Source: Telluria mixta
Lineage (GTDB): Bacteria > Pseudomonadota > Gammaproteobacteria > Burkholderiales > Burkholderiaceae_D
NCBI RefSeq assembly: GCF_029223865.1
Contig: NZ_CP119520.1
Span: forward strand, 310,001 to 374,000
Length of the DNA: 64,000 nt
Reading direction: 5' to 3'
The notes under the pieces: model-generated
What the model was told of the DNA's origin: nothing
Databases searched by the model: none
The model's input: the letters and a program-made list of their open reading frames with translations, nothing else
Shown here: piece after piece, positions 1 through 8,443 of the stretch
How the letters are laid out: each line of letters begins with the position of its first letter
Numbering within the stretch: the stretch's first letter is position 1
Made by a program: the position numbers and the translations under genes

Positions 1-1
1 C

Positions 2-40
2 GCCGCGCCGGCGCAGGTGGACCATGCGGCCCTCGAATAA
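2..40 (+). CDS. C-terminal tail of an upstream gene (partial)
   Basis: A frame open from the window edge encodes the residues AAPAQVDHAALE and stops with TAA at 38-40, overlapping the start of the next gene by 17 bases. The overlap and the polar, Ala-rich tail are what one expects of the last residues of an inner-membrane MFS drug pump (EmrB/DHA2 type), which normally accompanies the outer-membrane factor and HlyD adaptor that follow. The identity is inferred from context only; just 12 codons are visible. Confidence 0.35.
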   Translation, partial: AAPAQVDHAALE

Positions 41-1481
41 ACCGAAAGACCATCAAGTGCGACACTTCAGACTTTTACCCATCGCGGCGGCGGCATTGAC
101 CCTGCTATCCGGCTGCATCAGCGTCCCACCGGAAGCGAACAAGGCGCAAGGCCCCGACTTCGCAAAGGCCCAGCATGCGCCGGCGATCCAGCTGCCGGCC
201 GACGCCTGGCCCGCCGAACAATGGTGGCTCGACTACCACGACCCGCAACTGAACGCCCTCGTGGCCCGCGCCCTGCGCGACAATCCGGGCTTGAGCGTCG
301 CCGCCGCGCGCGTCGCGAGCGCCCGTGCCGCGTTCGGCGCGGAAGTGGCCAATGAAGGCGGCAAGGTCGATCTCGCGTCCGGCCTGAACCGCCAGCGCTA
401 TTCGTCGAACGGCTTCTTCCCGCCGCCGATCGGCGGGGCGTGGTTCAACGACGCGAGCGTGTCCCTGCGCGCCAGCTACGACGTCGACTGGTGGGGCAAG
501 CACCGCGCCCTCATCGCCGCCGCGCTGGGCGAGACGAATGCGTCGGCCGCGGAAAGCGCGCAGGTGCGCCAGATCCTGGCGGCCTCAGTCGTGCAAAGCT
601 ATCTGCGCCTGCAGATGCTGTGGGCGCGCCAGGACAACACGAACGCCCTCATCGCCGTGCAGCGCGACGTGATTGCCGGCCGCAAGGCCCGCATGGCCCA
701 CGGGCTCGTGAGTCTCGACAGCCTGCAAAGCGCGGAGCAGGATCTCGCGAGCCTGCAGGAACAGGCCGCGCGCTACGACACCGACGCCGCGCGCGAACGC
801 GAAGGCCTGCGCGCGCTGATCGGGGGCGATGCCGCTGCATTGACTGACCTCGCCCGCTTCCAGCCCGCACCGGCGATCGACGCGGTGCCGCGCGACCTGG
901 GCATGGAACTGCTCGCACGCCGTCCCGACCTGCAGGCCGCGCGCTGGCGCGTCGAGGCGCAGCTGGGCCGCGTGGCCGCCAGCGAAGCCGCGTTCCGGCC
1001 CGACATCAATCTCGCGGCCGCCATCGGCCTCGATGCGACGTCGCTCGGCAAGCTGCTGCGCTATCCGAGCCGCACGCCGCTGATCGGCGCCACGCTCGAC
1101 CTGCCCCTGTTCGACAGCGGCCGCCTGCACGCCCAGCTGGGCCAGGCGCGCAGCAGCCGCGACGAACTGCTGGCCGAGTACAACGAGGCCGTGCTGAATG
1201 CCGTGCGCGACGTCGCACGCGAAGCGGCCACCCTGCAAGGCATCGCGAAGGAGACGGCAGCGCATGCCGCGACTGACGAAGCGAGCCGCAAGCTGGCCGC
1301 GAACGCGGAAGCGCGCATGGCGCGCGGCCTCGCCGACCGCGCCGCCGTGCTGCAGGCGCGGCTGGCCGTGCTGCGCCAGCGCGACATCGACCTGCAGCTG
1401 ACGGATGCCCGCCTGCAGACGCAGGTCGCCCTCGTGAAGGCGCTCGGCGGCGGCTATCACACCCAATCGAACATCAGGTAA
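24..1481 (+). CDS. Efflux outer-membrane factor lipoprotein (NodT/OprM-like)
   Basis: Outer-membrane channel of a tripartite drug-efflux pump, 485 aa, the usual length for the NodT/OprM family. The N-terminus has a basic stretch, a hydrophobic segment (about residues 17-30) and a lipobox LLSGC with the lipidated cysteine at residue 31. Two long Ala/Leu/Arg-rich helical repeats with the family pattern (LARRPDLQAARWRVEA near 300, then APLFDSGR-like PLFDSGRLHAQ near 365) match the OEP fold. It is followed 4 bases later by the HlyD adaptor, so the two are co-transcribed. The start codon is preceded by AGGTGG at only 3 bases spacing, which is tight; it overlaps the preceding frame, suggesting translational coupling. 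Substrate unknown. Confidence 0.9.
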   Translation: MRPSNKPKDHQVRHFRLLPIAAAALTLLSGCISVPPEANKAQGPDFAKAQHAPAIQLPADAWPAEQWWLDYHDPQLNALVARALRDNPGLSVAAARVASARAAFGAEVANEGGKVDLASGLNRQRYSSNGFFPPPIGGAWFNDASVSLRASYDVDWWGKHRALIAAALGETNASAAESAQVRQILAASVVQSYLRLQMLWARQDNTNALIAVQRDVIAGRKARMAHGLVSLDSLQSAEQDLASLQEQAARYDTDAAREREGLRALIGGDAAALTDLARFQPAPAIDAVPRDLGMELLARRPDLQAARWRVEAQLGRVAASEAAFRPDINLAAAIGLDATSLGKLLRYPSRTPLIGATLDLPLFDSGRLHAQLGQARSSRDELLAEYNEAVLNAVRDVAREAATLQGIAKETAAHAATDEASRKLAANAEARMARGLADRAAVLQARLAVLRQRDIDLQLTDARLQTQVALVKALGGGYHTQSNIR

Positions 1482-1485
1482 AACC

Positions 1486-2640
1486 ATGAGCACCCAAGCC
1501 CAAGCCCCCACCAGCAACAAGCGCCGCGTCGTCCTGGCCGGCATCACCGTCGCCTTCCTCGCCGCCGGCGCGGCCTACGCGGCCTATTACGCGCTCGTGC
1601 TCTCCAAGCGCGTGGAGACGGACAACGCCTACGTCGGCGGCAATCTCGTGAACGTGTCGTCGCAGGTGACGGGCAGCGTCGTCGAGATCCGCGCCGACGA
1701 GACCCAGCTCGTGCAGGCGGGCACGGAGATCGTCCGCCTCGATCCGTCCGATGCGGAAGTCGCGCTGGCCCAGGCCGAGGCGAGACTGGGCACGGCCGTG
1801 CGCCAGCAGCGCGAACGCTACACGAACGTGGCGCAGTACGAAGCCCTCGTCGACCAGCGTCGCGTGGAACTGAAGGCGAAGCAGGAAGATCTCGCACGGC
1901 GCGCACCGCTGGCGGCCGACAACATCGTCTCCGGCGAGGACGTCGCGCATGCCCGCCGCGCCGTCGACGATGCGAAGGCCGCATTGGAAGTCGCGCAAAA
2001 GCAGCTGGCGGCCGCGCGCGTGACGGTGGCGGGCGTCTCCCCTGCCGAACACCCGAACGTGCTGGCCGCGAAGGCGGACTACCTGTCCGCATGGCTGGCC
2101 GCGCGCCGCAACGCGATCGTCGCGCCGGTGTCGGGCTATGTCGCCAAGCGCAGCGTGCAGGTCGGCAGCCGCATCGCGCCGGGCGCGCCGCTGCTGTCGA
2201 TCGTGCCGCTGGACCAGCTGTGGGTCGACGCCAACTTCAAGGAATCGGAACTGCGCGACATCCGCGTAGGCCAGGCGGCCACCATCGAGGCCGACATCTA
2301 CGGCAGCAAGGTCCTCTACCACGGCAAGGTCGTGGGCCTCGGCGCGGGCACCGGCAGCGCGTTCTCGCTGCTGCCGGCGCAGAACGCGACGGGCAACTGG
2401 ATCAAGGTCGTGCAGCGGGTGCCGGTGCGCATCTCGCTGGACCCGAAGGAACTGGCCGCGCATCCGCTGCGCGTGGGCCTGTCGGCCACCGTCGACGTGG
2501 ACATCGCACACAAGGAAGGCAATGCCCTCGGCACGGTGGCCACGCCTTCTCCGGCCTACGCCACCACGGTGCTGAACCAGCCGTTGCAGCAGGCGCAGGC
2601 GGCGACGGATGCCATCGTCGCCAGGAACATGGCGAATTAA
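1486..2640 (+). CDS. HlyD/EmrA-family membrane-fusion protein
   Basis: Periplasmic adaptor of the efflux pump, 384 aa. A short cytoplasmic N-terminus is followed by one membrane segment (about residues 15-36), a biotinyl-lipoyl-like domain (VSSQVTGSVVEIRADE around 58), a coiled-coil hairpin rich in Ala/Gln/Arg (about 90-190), a second lipoyl half and the HlyD motif region VDANFKESELRDIRVGQ (about 245-260). The motif TDNAYVGG after the membrane segment is typical of EmrA. AGGT lies 7 bases before the ATG. No EmrB-type pump follows, so this operon is probably ordered pump, outer-membrane factor, adaptor, with the pump before the window. Its stop codon overlaps that of the convergent dehydrogenase gene in a TTAA. 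Confidence 0.9.
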   Translation: MSTQAQAPTSNKRRVVLAGITVAFLAAGAAYAAYYALVLSKRVETDNAYVGGNLVNVSSQVTGSVVEIRADETQLVQAGTEIVRLDPSDAEVALAQAEARLGTAVRQQRERYTNVAQYEALVDQRRVELKAKQEDLARRAPLAADNIVSGEDVAHARRAVDDAKAALEVAQKQLAAARVTVAGVSPAEHPNVLAAKADYLSAWLAARRNAIVAPVSGYVAKRSVQVGSRIAPGAPLLSIVPLDQLWVDANFKESELRDIRVGQAATIEADIYGSKVLYHGKVVGLGAGTGSAFSLLPAQNATGNWIKVVQRVPVRISLDPKELAAHPLRVGLSATVDVDIAHKEGNALGTVATPSPAYATTVLNQPLQQAQAATDAIVARNMAN

Positions 2641-3575
2641 ACGGGTTCCACCGGCGGCTCGACGGGCGTCAATGCGCGGCCGCTGCGGAACCAGCTGCGC
2701 ACATTGTCCAGCATGAGCTGCGCCATCGCCGCGCGCGTCTCGTGCGTGGCGCTGCCCAGGTGCGGCGTCAGCATCACGTTGTCCAGGGCGAAGAAGCGCG
2801 GGTCGATGTCCGGCTCGTTGTCGAACACGTCCAGCGCGGCGCCGGCGATGGTGCCCTGCTCCAGCGCGGCGAGCAGTGCCGCCTCGTCGACGAGCGAGCC
2901 GCGCGCCACGTTCACGAGATAGCCATTCGGCCCCAGCGCTTCCAGAACGCGCGCATCGATCAGGTGCTTCGTCTCGGCCCCGCCGGGCGCCACGACGACC
3001 AGGATGTCGGAGTCGCGCGCGAGCGCGGCCAGGTCGGCCTCGTAGCGCCATCCGAGTTGCTGGTCCGTGCGGCCGTGGTAGGCGAGCGCCACGCCGAACA
3101 TCTCCAACCGGCGCGCGATCTCCTTGCCGATGCGGCCCATGCCGACGATGCCCACGTGCTTGCCCGCGAGGCTCGTCGCCAGCGGGAAGCCGGCCGCGTC
3201 CCAGCGCCCTTCGCGCACGTAGCGGTCGGCCTGCGGCAGTCGGCGCAGCAGCGCCAGCAGGGAGCCGATGCACAGCTCGGCAACGGCCGCGTTCAGCACG
3301 TCCGGCGTGTTGGCCACGACGATGCCCCGCTGGGCTGCCAGCGCGCGCGGAATGAGGTCGTAGCCGACGCCGCACGTCGCGATAATCTCCAGCATCGGCA
3401 GGCGCCGCACGACGTCTTCCGGTACTTCATGGTTGCTGCGCGTGACGATGGCGCTCACCTGCTCCGCCAGGCCGGGCTCGCGCTCGAGGTCCGCGAGATC
3501 CACGCAGCGGAATTCGGCGTCGAGCTGGGCCTGGATCTCGGGTGCGAAGCCGCCGATCTGCAGCACGACCCTCAT
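2637..3575 (-). CDS. D-isomer-specific 2-hydroxyacid dehydrogenase (GhrB-like)
   Basis: NAD(P)-dependent oxidoreductase that reduces 2-oxoacids such as glyoxylate or hydroxypyruvate, or oxidises D-2-hydroxyacids; 312 aa, cytoplasmic. The nucleotide-binding motif GMGRIG lies at residues 145-150, and the catalytic trio is visible: Arg225 in NVARG, Glu254 in DNEP and His272 in TPHLGSAT. Its start overlaps the stop of the upstream FAH-family gene (ATGA), so the two are translationally coupled and likely handle the same substrate pool. If the FAH enzyme releases a 2-oxoacid, this enzyme could reduce it; that link is inference. Substrate cannot be fixed from sequence. Confidence 0.85.
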   Translation of the reverse strand: MRVVLQIGGFAPEIQAQLDAEFRCVDLADLEREPGLAEQVSAIVTRSNHEVPEDVVRRLPMLEIIATCGVGYDLIPRALAAQRGIVVANTPDVLNAAVAELCIGSLLALLRRLPQADRYVREGRWDAAGFPLATSLAGKHVGIVGMGRIGKEIARRLEMFGVALAYHGRTDQQLGWRYEADLAALARDSDILVVVAPGGAETKHLIDARVLEALGPNGYLVNVARGSLVDEAALLAALEQGTIAGAALDVFDNEPDIDPRFFALDNVMLTPHLGSATHETRAAMAQLMLDNVRSWFRSGRALTPVEPPVEPV

Positions 3576-4270
3576 GCCGCCGGGCCGATCTCGAGTTCGA
3601 ACGTGGTCACGCCGTCGACGCCGCCGCGCACCTTGTCGCCCGGGTTCAACGCGTCGACACCCGCCGGCGTGCCCGTGTAGATCAGATCACCCGGCGCCAG
3701 CGCGACGAGGCGCGACAGGGCCGCGATCACGTCGGCCACGGGCCAGATCATCTCGTCCAGGTTGCCCTCCTGCTTCAGCTGGCCATTCACTTCGAGCCAG
3801 ATGCGGGCTTCCTGCGGGTGTCCCGTGCGCTCGACGGGGATGAGGGGACTGCACGGCGCGGAGGCATCGAAGCCCTTGGCCATGTCCCACGGGCGGCCAT
3901 CCTTCTTGGCGACGGCCTGCAGGTCGCGCCGCGTCAAGTCCAGGCCCACGCCATAGCCCCACACGAGGTCCAGCGCCTGTTCCGGCGCGATGTTCGTGCC
4001 GCCGCCTTTCAGCGCCACGACGAGTTCGACTTCGTGGTGCAGCTCGCGCGTGGACGACGGGTACGGCACGGTGCCGCTGGCCGGCACGACGGCGTCCGCC
4101 GGCTTGGTGAAGAAGAACGGCGGTTCGCGGTTCGGATCGGAACCCATCTCGCGCGCGTGGGCGGCGTAGTTGCGGCCGACGCAGAACACGCGGCGCAGCG
4201 GGAAAACCTGGTCGGAGCCGGCCACGGCGAGGGCCGGGACGGCGGGAGGCGTAATGACGAAGCCAGTCAT
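3572..4270 (-). CDS. Fumarylacetoacetate hydrolase family protein (acylpyruvase-like)
   Basis: Mg-dependent C-C hydrolase or decarboxylase of the FAH superfamily, 232 aa, the short FAHD1/fumarylpyruvate-hydrolase size class. The core motif FCVGRNYAAHAREMG (about residues 29-43), PPFFFTKPADAV, the metal-ligand stretch HHEVELVV and GVGLDLTRRDLQ are all present. I chose the ATG giving MTGFVITPP because an AAGGA box sits 7 bases upstream; a longer frame adds 22 unlikely residues. Candidate substrates are fumarylpyruvate, acylpyruvates or 2,4-diketo-3-deoxy sugar acids; the last would suit the neighbouring arabinose region (cleavage to pyruvate plus glycolate is known for related enzymes in Herbaspirillum), but this is speculation. 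Confidence 0.8.
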   Translation of the reverse strand: MTGFVITPPAVPALAVAGSDQVFPLRRVFCVGRNYAAHAREMGSDPNREPPFFFTKPADAVVPASGTVPYPSSTRELHHEVELVVALKGGGTNIAPEQALDLVWGYGVGLDLTRRDLQAVAKKDGRPWDMAKGFDASAPCSPLIPVERTGHPQEARIWLEVNGQLKQEGNLDEMIWPVADVIAALSRLVALAPGDLIYTGTPAGVDALNPGDKVRGGVDGVTTFELEIGPAA

Positions 4271-4374
4271 GCGTATCCTTGTAAAGACAGTGACGGTGCA
4301 GCGGCCCTGGGCCGGATGCACCGGACAGCCTATCACAATCGCAAGCTGGACGAAGGGGGCTCGCCGTCAGCGGC

Positions 4375-5316
4375 TCAATATATTTCCTTCGCCGCGGCCC
4401 GCACGGCGCGCAGCAGCAGGTCGGCGCCGGGCGACAGCAAATGGTCCTGGTGGCGGATGATGCCGAACGCATCCATCTTGCACGGAATCTCGATGGGCAG
4501 GATACGCATCACGTTCAGCGACGCGTAATACTGCGCCACCTCGATCGGCATCACGTGCAGCGAATCGGTCTGCTGCAGCAACGCCGTGATCATCAGCATC
4601 GCCGTCGTGTCGACGACGTTCGCGGGCGGTTCCAGGCCGGCGCGGCGGAACATCATGTCGAAGCGGTAGCGCAGGATACTGCCGTGCGGCGGCACGATCC
4701 ACGGCAGCGGCGCGATGTCCTGCAACGTGAGGTTCTTGCGCTCCAGCAGCGGATGGCCAGGGCGGACGACAGCGCAGGCCGGTTCTTCCGTCAGTTCTTC
4801 GTAGATCAGGCCGGACGTATCGCCCGTGTCGAAGATGCGGCCGATCATGAAGTCCAGCGTGCCATGCTGCAGCTTGTCCAGCAACAGGTTACTGGTTTCC
4901 AGTTGCACACCGATGCGCAGCAGCGGGGCTTCTTCCTTCACGCGGGCAATGGCGCGCGGGAGCAGCGCCATCGCGGGTGTCATGATCACGCCAACCTCGA
5001 CCTGGCCCGTGAGGCCGGCCTTCAGGGTCACGATGTCGTCGTGCGCCAGCGCCAGGCTCGTCAGGGCCATGCGCGCGTGACGGATCATCGTCTCGCCGTA
5101 GATTGTCGGCTCCATCCCGCGCGGCAGACGTTCGAACAGCTTAACGTCCAGCATTTCCTCCAGATCCTTGATCTGCTTGGAGGCCGCCGGCTGCGTCATG
5201 TGCAGCTCGTCCGCCGCGCGGTGGATGTTGCGGTAGTCGTCCAGCGCGATCAAGAGCAGCAGTTGACGCGTCTTGAGGCGGGCCTTGAGAAACCAGTTGG
5301 GATTGGTCGTGTCCAT
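4375..5316 (-). CDS. LysR-type regulator, GbpR-like
   Basis: DNA-binding activator, 313 aa. The winged helix-turn-helix spans about residues 15-75 (HRAADELHMTQPAASKQIKDLE), followed by the linker helix and a periplasmic-binding-like effector domain (about 95-310) with the HGSILRYRFD stretch seen in regulators near sugar transport genes. GbpR of Agrobacterium and Azospirillum, of this general type, responds to arabinose, galactose or fucose and controls a sugar-binding protein gene. Here the gene lies directly downstream of a GH43 gene and the YtfQ-type transporter operon, and a variant of the palindrome found in three arabinose-region promoters lies just before its start, so it is the best candidate regulator for arabinose use. 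No strong ribosome-binding site precedes the ATG. Confidence 0.85.
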   Translation of the reverse strand: MDTTNPNWFLKARLKTRQLLLLIALDDYRNIHRAADELHMTQPAASKQIKDLEEMLDVKLFERLPRGMEPTIYGETMIRHARMALTSLALAHDDIVTLKAGLTGQVEVGVIMTPAMALLPRAIARVKEEAPLLRIGVQLETSNLLLDKLQHGTLDFMIGRIFDTGDTSGLIYEELTEEPACAVVRPGHPLLERKNLTLQDIAPLPWIVPPHGSILRYRFDMMFRRAGLEPPANVVDTTAMLMITALLQQTDSLHVMPIEVAQYYASLNVMRILPIEIPCKMDAFGIIRHQDHLLSPGADLLLRAVRAAAKEIY

Positions 5317-5320
5317 CAGA

Positions 5321-5345
5321 CAATCATATCAGTATCGATATCGGT
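5321..5345 (-). promoter_or_regulatory. Variant of the arabinose-region regulator site before the LysR gene
   Basis: Contains CAATCA and TCGATATCGGT separated by 8 bases, against 14 bases in the three main copies (near 10.99, 22.85 and 30.03 kb). The palindromic core ATATCGATAT runs up to 10 bases before the LysR start codon, which would suit autoregulation. Different spacing makes it a weaker match. Confidence 0.45.
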
Positions 5346-5369
5346 ATTGCGTAGATTTACGCAAAACTT

Positions 5370-6323
5370 TTATCGCTTGCAGGCTGCCGACGGATTGGCG
5401 GCAGGACCTTTTTCCGTCTGCGGCACGGGCAGGATCTTGCCGTCCGGACCGTAGTGCAGTTCTTCCATGGCGACCGAACGGCGGTACTCGCCACCCGTCG
5501 GCAGCTTGCCGTTGTGATAAATAATGTAGGACTTGCCGTTGAAGTCGATGATCGCGTGGTGGATCGTGCCGACGTTTGTGTTCTTTTCCATGATCACGCC
5601 GCCGTACGACCATGGGCCGGTGGCCGTCGGCCCCGTCATGTACACGGTCTCTTCCGGGAACTTGCGCGAGTACGACAGGTAGTACTTGCCGGCGTGCTTG
5701 TGCAGGTAGGACGCTTCCGTGAACTGGTCCAGGCCGACCGTGTGGATCGGGCCGTCCAGTTCCGTCATGTTCGGCTTCAGTTTGGCGTACTTCATGACGG
5801 TATTGCCCCAGTACAGGTAGGCCTGGCCATCGTCGTCGACGAAGATCGCCGGGTCGATGTCGTCCCAGCTGATTTCCGTCTCGTGCGTCATGTCGTTCGT
5901 GATCAGGGCCGTGCCCCGCGCGTCGACGAACGGGCCCGTCGGGCTGTCCGACACGGCCACGCCGATCGCCTTGCCGGGGATGGTCTTGTGCTCGACCGTC
6001 ACGTACAGGTAGTACTTGCCGTTGCGCTTGGTGACGTCGCTCGCCCAGGCGTCCTTCGCCGCCCACTTGAACGTGGAAAACGGCACACCGGCCGGGTGCT
6101 CGGTCCAGTTCTGCATGTCGCAGCTGGAGAACACCTTCCACTCGTTCATCACGTAATCCTTGCCGCCCACGGGCGCTTCGTCGCGGCCCACGTACAGGTA
6201 GACGCGGCCGTTGTCGACGAGGGCCGCGGGGTCCGCGGTGAAGATCTTGCTGGTGAGGGGATTGGCGGCACCGGCGAGCGCCGTCGTCGCGAACAGCGTC
6301 GCGGCAAGCGTGGTCTTGAGCAT
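5370..6323 (-). CDS. Secreted glycoside hydrolase family 43 (arabinosidase/xylosidase type)
   Basis: Five-bladed beta-propeller glycosidase, 317 aa, probably releasing L-arabinofuranose or xylose from plant polysaccharide. A signal peptide (about residues 1-20, cleavage near AGA-AN) sends it to the periplasm or outside. The three GH43 catalytic carboxylates are visible: Asp31 (TADPAAL, base), Asp157 (DDIDPAIF, pKa modulator) and Glu203 (QFTEASYL, acid). GGAGA lies 4 bases before the ATG. It sits between the end of the transporter operon and the LysR gene on the same strand and may be the operon's penultimate gene. The exact subfamily and the arabinose versus xylose preference cannot be read from the sequence. 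Confidence 0.88.
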   Translation of the reverse strand: MLKTTLAATLFATTALAGAANPLTSKIFTADPAALVDNGRVYLYVGRDEAPVGGKDYVMNEWKVFSSCDMQNWTEHPAGVPFSTFKWAAKDAWASDVTKRNGKYYLYVTVEHKTIPGKAIGVAVSDSPTGPFVDARGTALITNDMTHETEISWDDIDPAIFVDDDGQAYLYWGNTVMKYAKLKPNMTELDGPIHTVGLDQFTEASYLHKHAGKYYLSYSRKFPEETVYMTGPTATGPWSYGGVIMEKNTNVGTIHHAIIDFNGKSYIIYHNGKLPTGGEYRRSVAMEELHYGPDGKILPVPQTEKGPAANPSAACKR

Positions 6324-6428
6324 GTAGTCTCCGTTGTTTTTTGTGGAATCACCGGCGTTGGCGGCGCCGGGTACAGCCGCGGCCGCGCCCGCCCCCGTGT
6401 GGCCGGGGGTCGGTGCGCGGGTCCGCCT

Positions 6429-7412
6429 TTATTGTTTCGAACGTCCGCCCATCACCCTCTGCACGACGCAGAAGACGAACAGCAGCGCGCCGATGACGAT
6501 CTTGGTCCACCACGAGCTGAGCGTGCCGTCGAAGGCGATCAGCGTCTGGATGGCGCCCAGCACGAGCACGCCCGACAATGCACCCGCGATGTAGCCGTAG
6601 CCGCCGGTGAGGAGTGTCCCGCCGATGACGACGGCGGCGATGGCATCGAGCTCCGTGCCCTGGCCGTGCAGGCCGTAGCCCGACAGCATGTAGAAAGCGA
6701 ACAGCACGCCGCCCAGCGCCGCGCAGAAGCCCGACAGCGCATACACGAGGACCTTGGTGCGGCCCACGTTCAGGCCCATCATCGCGGCCGACTGCTCGTT
6801 GCCGCCGACGGCGTACACGGCGCGGCCGAACGCGGTGAAGTGCGCGAGCCAGATGGCGACCAGCAGCACGACGAGCGCGATGATGGCGCCCGGCGACAGG
6901 AAGCCGCCGAGGATCGGCACCTGCGTCTGCGACATCGCCGTGAACACCGGGTCGTCGATCGTGATCGACTCGACGCTGATCAGGTAGCACAGGCCGCGGG
7001 CGAGGAACATGCCGGCCAGGGTGACGATGAACGGCTGCAGCTTGAACAGGTGGATGATCGCGCCCATCGCGCCGCCGAAGCACGCGCCCAGCAGCAGCAC
7101 GAGCGCGACGACGGCGACCGGCGGCCAGTGCGCATGCTGCAGCAGCCAGGCCGAGATCATCGTCGACAGCGCGAGCACGGAACCGACGGACAGGTCGATG
7201 CCGCCCGCCAGGATCACGAAGCCCATGCCCACCGCGATCACGAGCAGGAACGCGTTGTCGATCAGGAGGTTGAAGATCACCTGCAGCGACAGGAAGCCCG
7301 GGTACACCGACCCGCCGATGCCCAGCATCGCCACGAGAAGGACGACGGTAACGAGGGACGTGAACCACGGCGCCGACGTGACGCCGCGGGTACCGGTTGC
7401 GACCGCGCTCAT
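6429..7412 (-). CDS. yjfF: Sugar ABC transporter permease, YjfF-like
   Basis: Second inner-membrane permease of a YtfQRT-YjfF importer, 327 aa, with about eight to ten hydrophobic segments and the family signature GMGFVILAGGIDLSVGSVLAL (around residues 63-83, split by the membrane) plus GGNEQSAAMMGLNV in the coupling loop. In E. coli the complex imports galactofuranose; a role for L-arabinofuranose here is inferred from the surrounding arabinan genes. Its start overlaps the stop of the YtfT gene by 4 bases (ATGA), and the four transporter genes run bottom to top in the order binding protein, ATPase, permease, permease. Confidence 0.9.
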   Translation of the reverse strand: MSAVATGTRGVTSAPWFTSLVTVVLLVAMLGIGGSVYPGFLSLQVIFNLLIDNAFLLVIAVGMGFVILAGGIDLSVGSVLALSTMISAWLLQHAHWPPVAVVALVLLLGACFGGAMGAIIHLFKLQPFIVTLAGMFLARGLCYLISVESITIDDPVFTAMSQTQVPILGGFLSPGAIIALVVLLVAIWLAHFTAFGRAVYAVGGNEQSAAMMGLNVGRTKVLVYALSGFCAALGGVLFAFYMLSGYGLHGQGTELDAIAAVVIGGTLLTGGYGYIAGALSGVLVLGAIQTLIAFDGTLSSWWTKIVIGALLFVFCVVQRVMGGRSKQ

Positions 7413-8443
7413 GCGGACCTCCGCAGGATGTTCTTGAATTCGCTCGACTGCGAGATGCAGACGACGAAGACGACGATGGATTTGACGACCATGTTCACTT
7501 CGGGCGGCACGCCCAGCGAATAGATCGTGTAGGTCAGGGTCTGGATGATCAGCGCGCCGATCATGCTGCCCACCAGGCTAAATTTGCCGCCGGCGAGCGA
7601 CGTGCCGCCCAGGGTGACGGCGAGGATCGCGTCCAGCTCCAGCAGCAGGCCCGCGTTGTTCGCGTCCGCGCTCTTGATGTTCGACGTGATCAGCATGCCG
7701 GCCAGGCCCGCACAGGCGCTGCAGAACACGTACACGAAGGTGATCAGGGTGGCGGTGCGCAGGCCCGCGAGGCGCGCCGCGACCGGATTGATGCCGACCG
7801 CCTGGATGAACAGGCCGAGGGCCGTCTTCTTCACCAGCAGCAGGGTCACCGCGAACACGGCCGCGACGACGAACAGCGAGAACGGCAGGCCGGCCAGGTA
7901 GCCGCTGCCCAGGAAGAAGAACGGCTCGTAGTACACGGTGACGATCTGGCCGTCCGTCAGCAGCTGCGCGAGACCGCGCCCCGCCACCATCAGGATCAGC
8001 GTGGCGACGATCGGTTGCAGCTTGATGCCGGCGACGAGGACGCCGTTCCACAGGCCGCACAGCAGCGCGACCCCCAGCGAGGCCGCCAGCGCGAGCGCCA
8101 TCGGCGTGGTCGGCTCGCTGCCGCCGATCAGCATCGCGGACACGGTGCCGGACAGCGCGACGACGGCGCCCACGGAGATGTCGATACCGCGCGTGGCGAT
8201 GACGAGGGTCATGCCGAGCGCCGCCAGCATCAGCGGCGCGGCGCGGTTGAGGATGTCGATGATCGCGCCGTACAGGTGGCCTTCCTTGACTTCCAGGTGG
8301 AAGAAGCCGGGTACGAGGAACGCGTCGACGAGCAGCAGCGCGACGAGCGCGCCGAGCGGACGCACGAGCGGATGCTGCAGCAGTGCTGCGCGCGATGCCG
8401 CCGCCTGCGCGGACGGTTTGACGGTAGCGCCGGTCGTGCTCAT
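7409..8443 (-). CDS. ytfT: Sugar ABC transporter permease, YtfT-like
   Basis: First permease of the importer, 344 aa. Hydrophobic segments begin near residue 30 and the family signature GMTLVIATRGIDISVGAVVAL-type stretch lies around 80-100; the coupling loop reads AVGINPVAARLAGLRT. The extra 20-30 N-terminal residues (Thr/Ala/Lys-rich) are cytoplasmic. GGGGAGA precedes the ATG by about 4 bases and the start overlaps the ATPase gene stop (ATGA). Together with the adjacent YjfF-like permease it should form a heterodimeric channel, as in E. coli. Confidence 0.92.
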   Translation of the reverse strand: MSTTGATVKPSAQAAASRAALLQHPLVRPLGALVALLLVDAFLVPGFFHLEVKEGHLYGAIIDILNRAAPLMLAALGMTLVIATRGIDISVGAVVALSGTVSAMLIGGSEPTTPMALALAASLGVALLCGLWNGVLVAGIKLQPIVATLILMVAGRGLAQLLTDGQIVTVYYEPFFFLGSGYLAGLPFSLFVVAAVFAVTLLLVKKTALGLFIQAVGINPVAARLAGLRTATLITFVYVFCSACAGLAGMLITSNIKSADANNAGLLLELDAILAVTLGGTSLAGGKFSLVGSMIGALIIQTLTYTIYSLGVPPEVNMVVKSIVVFVVCISQSSEFKNILRRSA

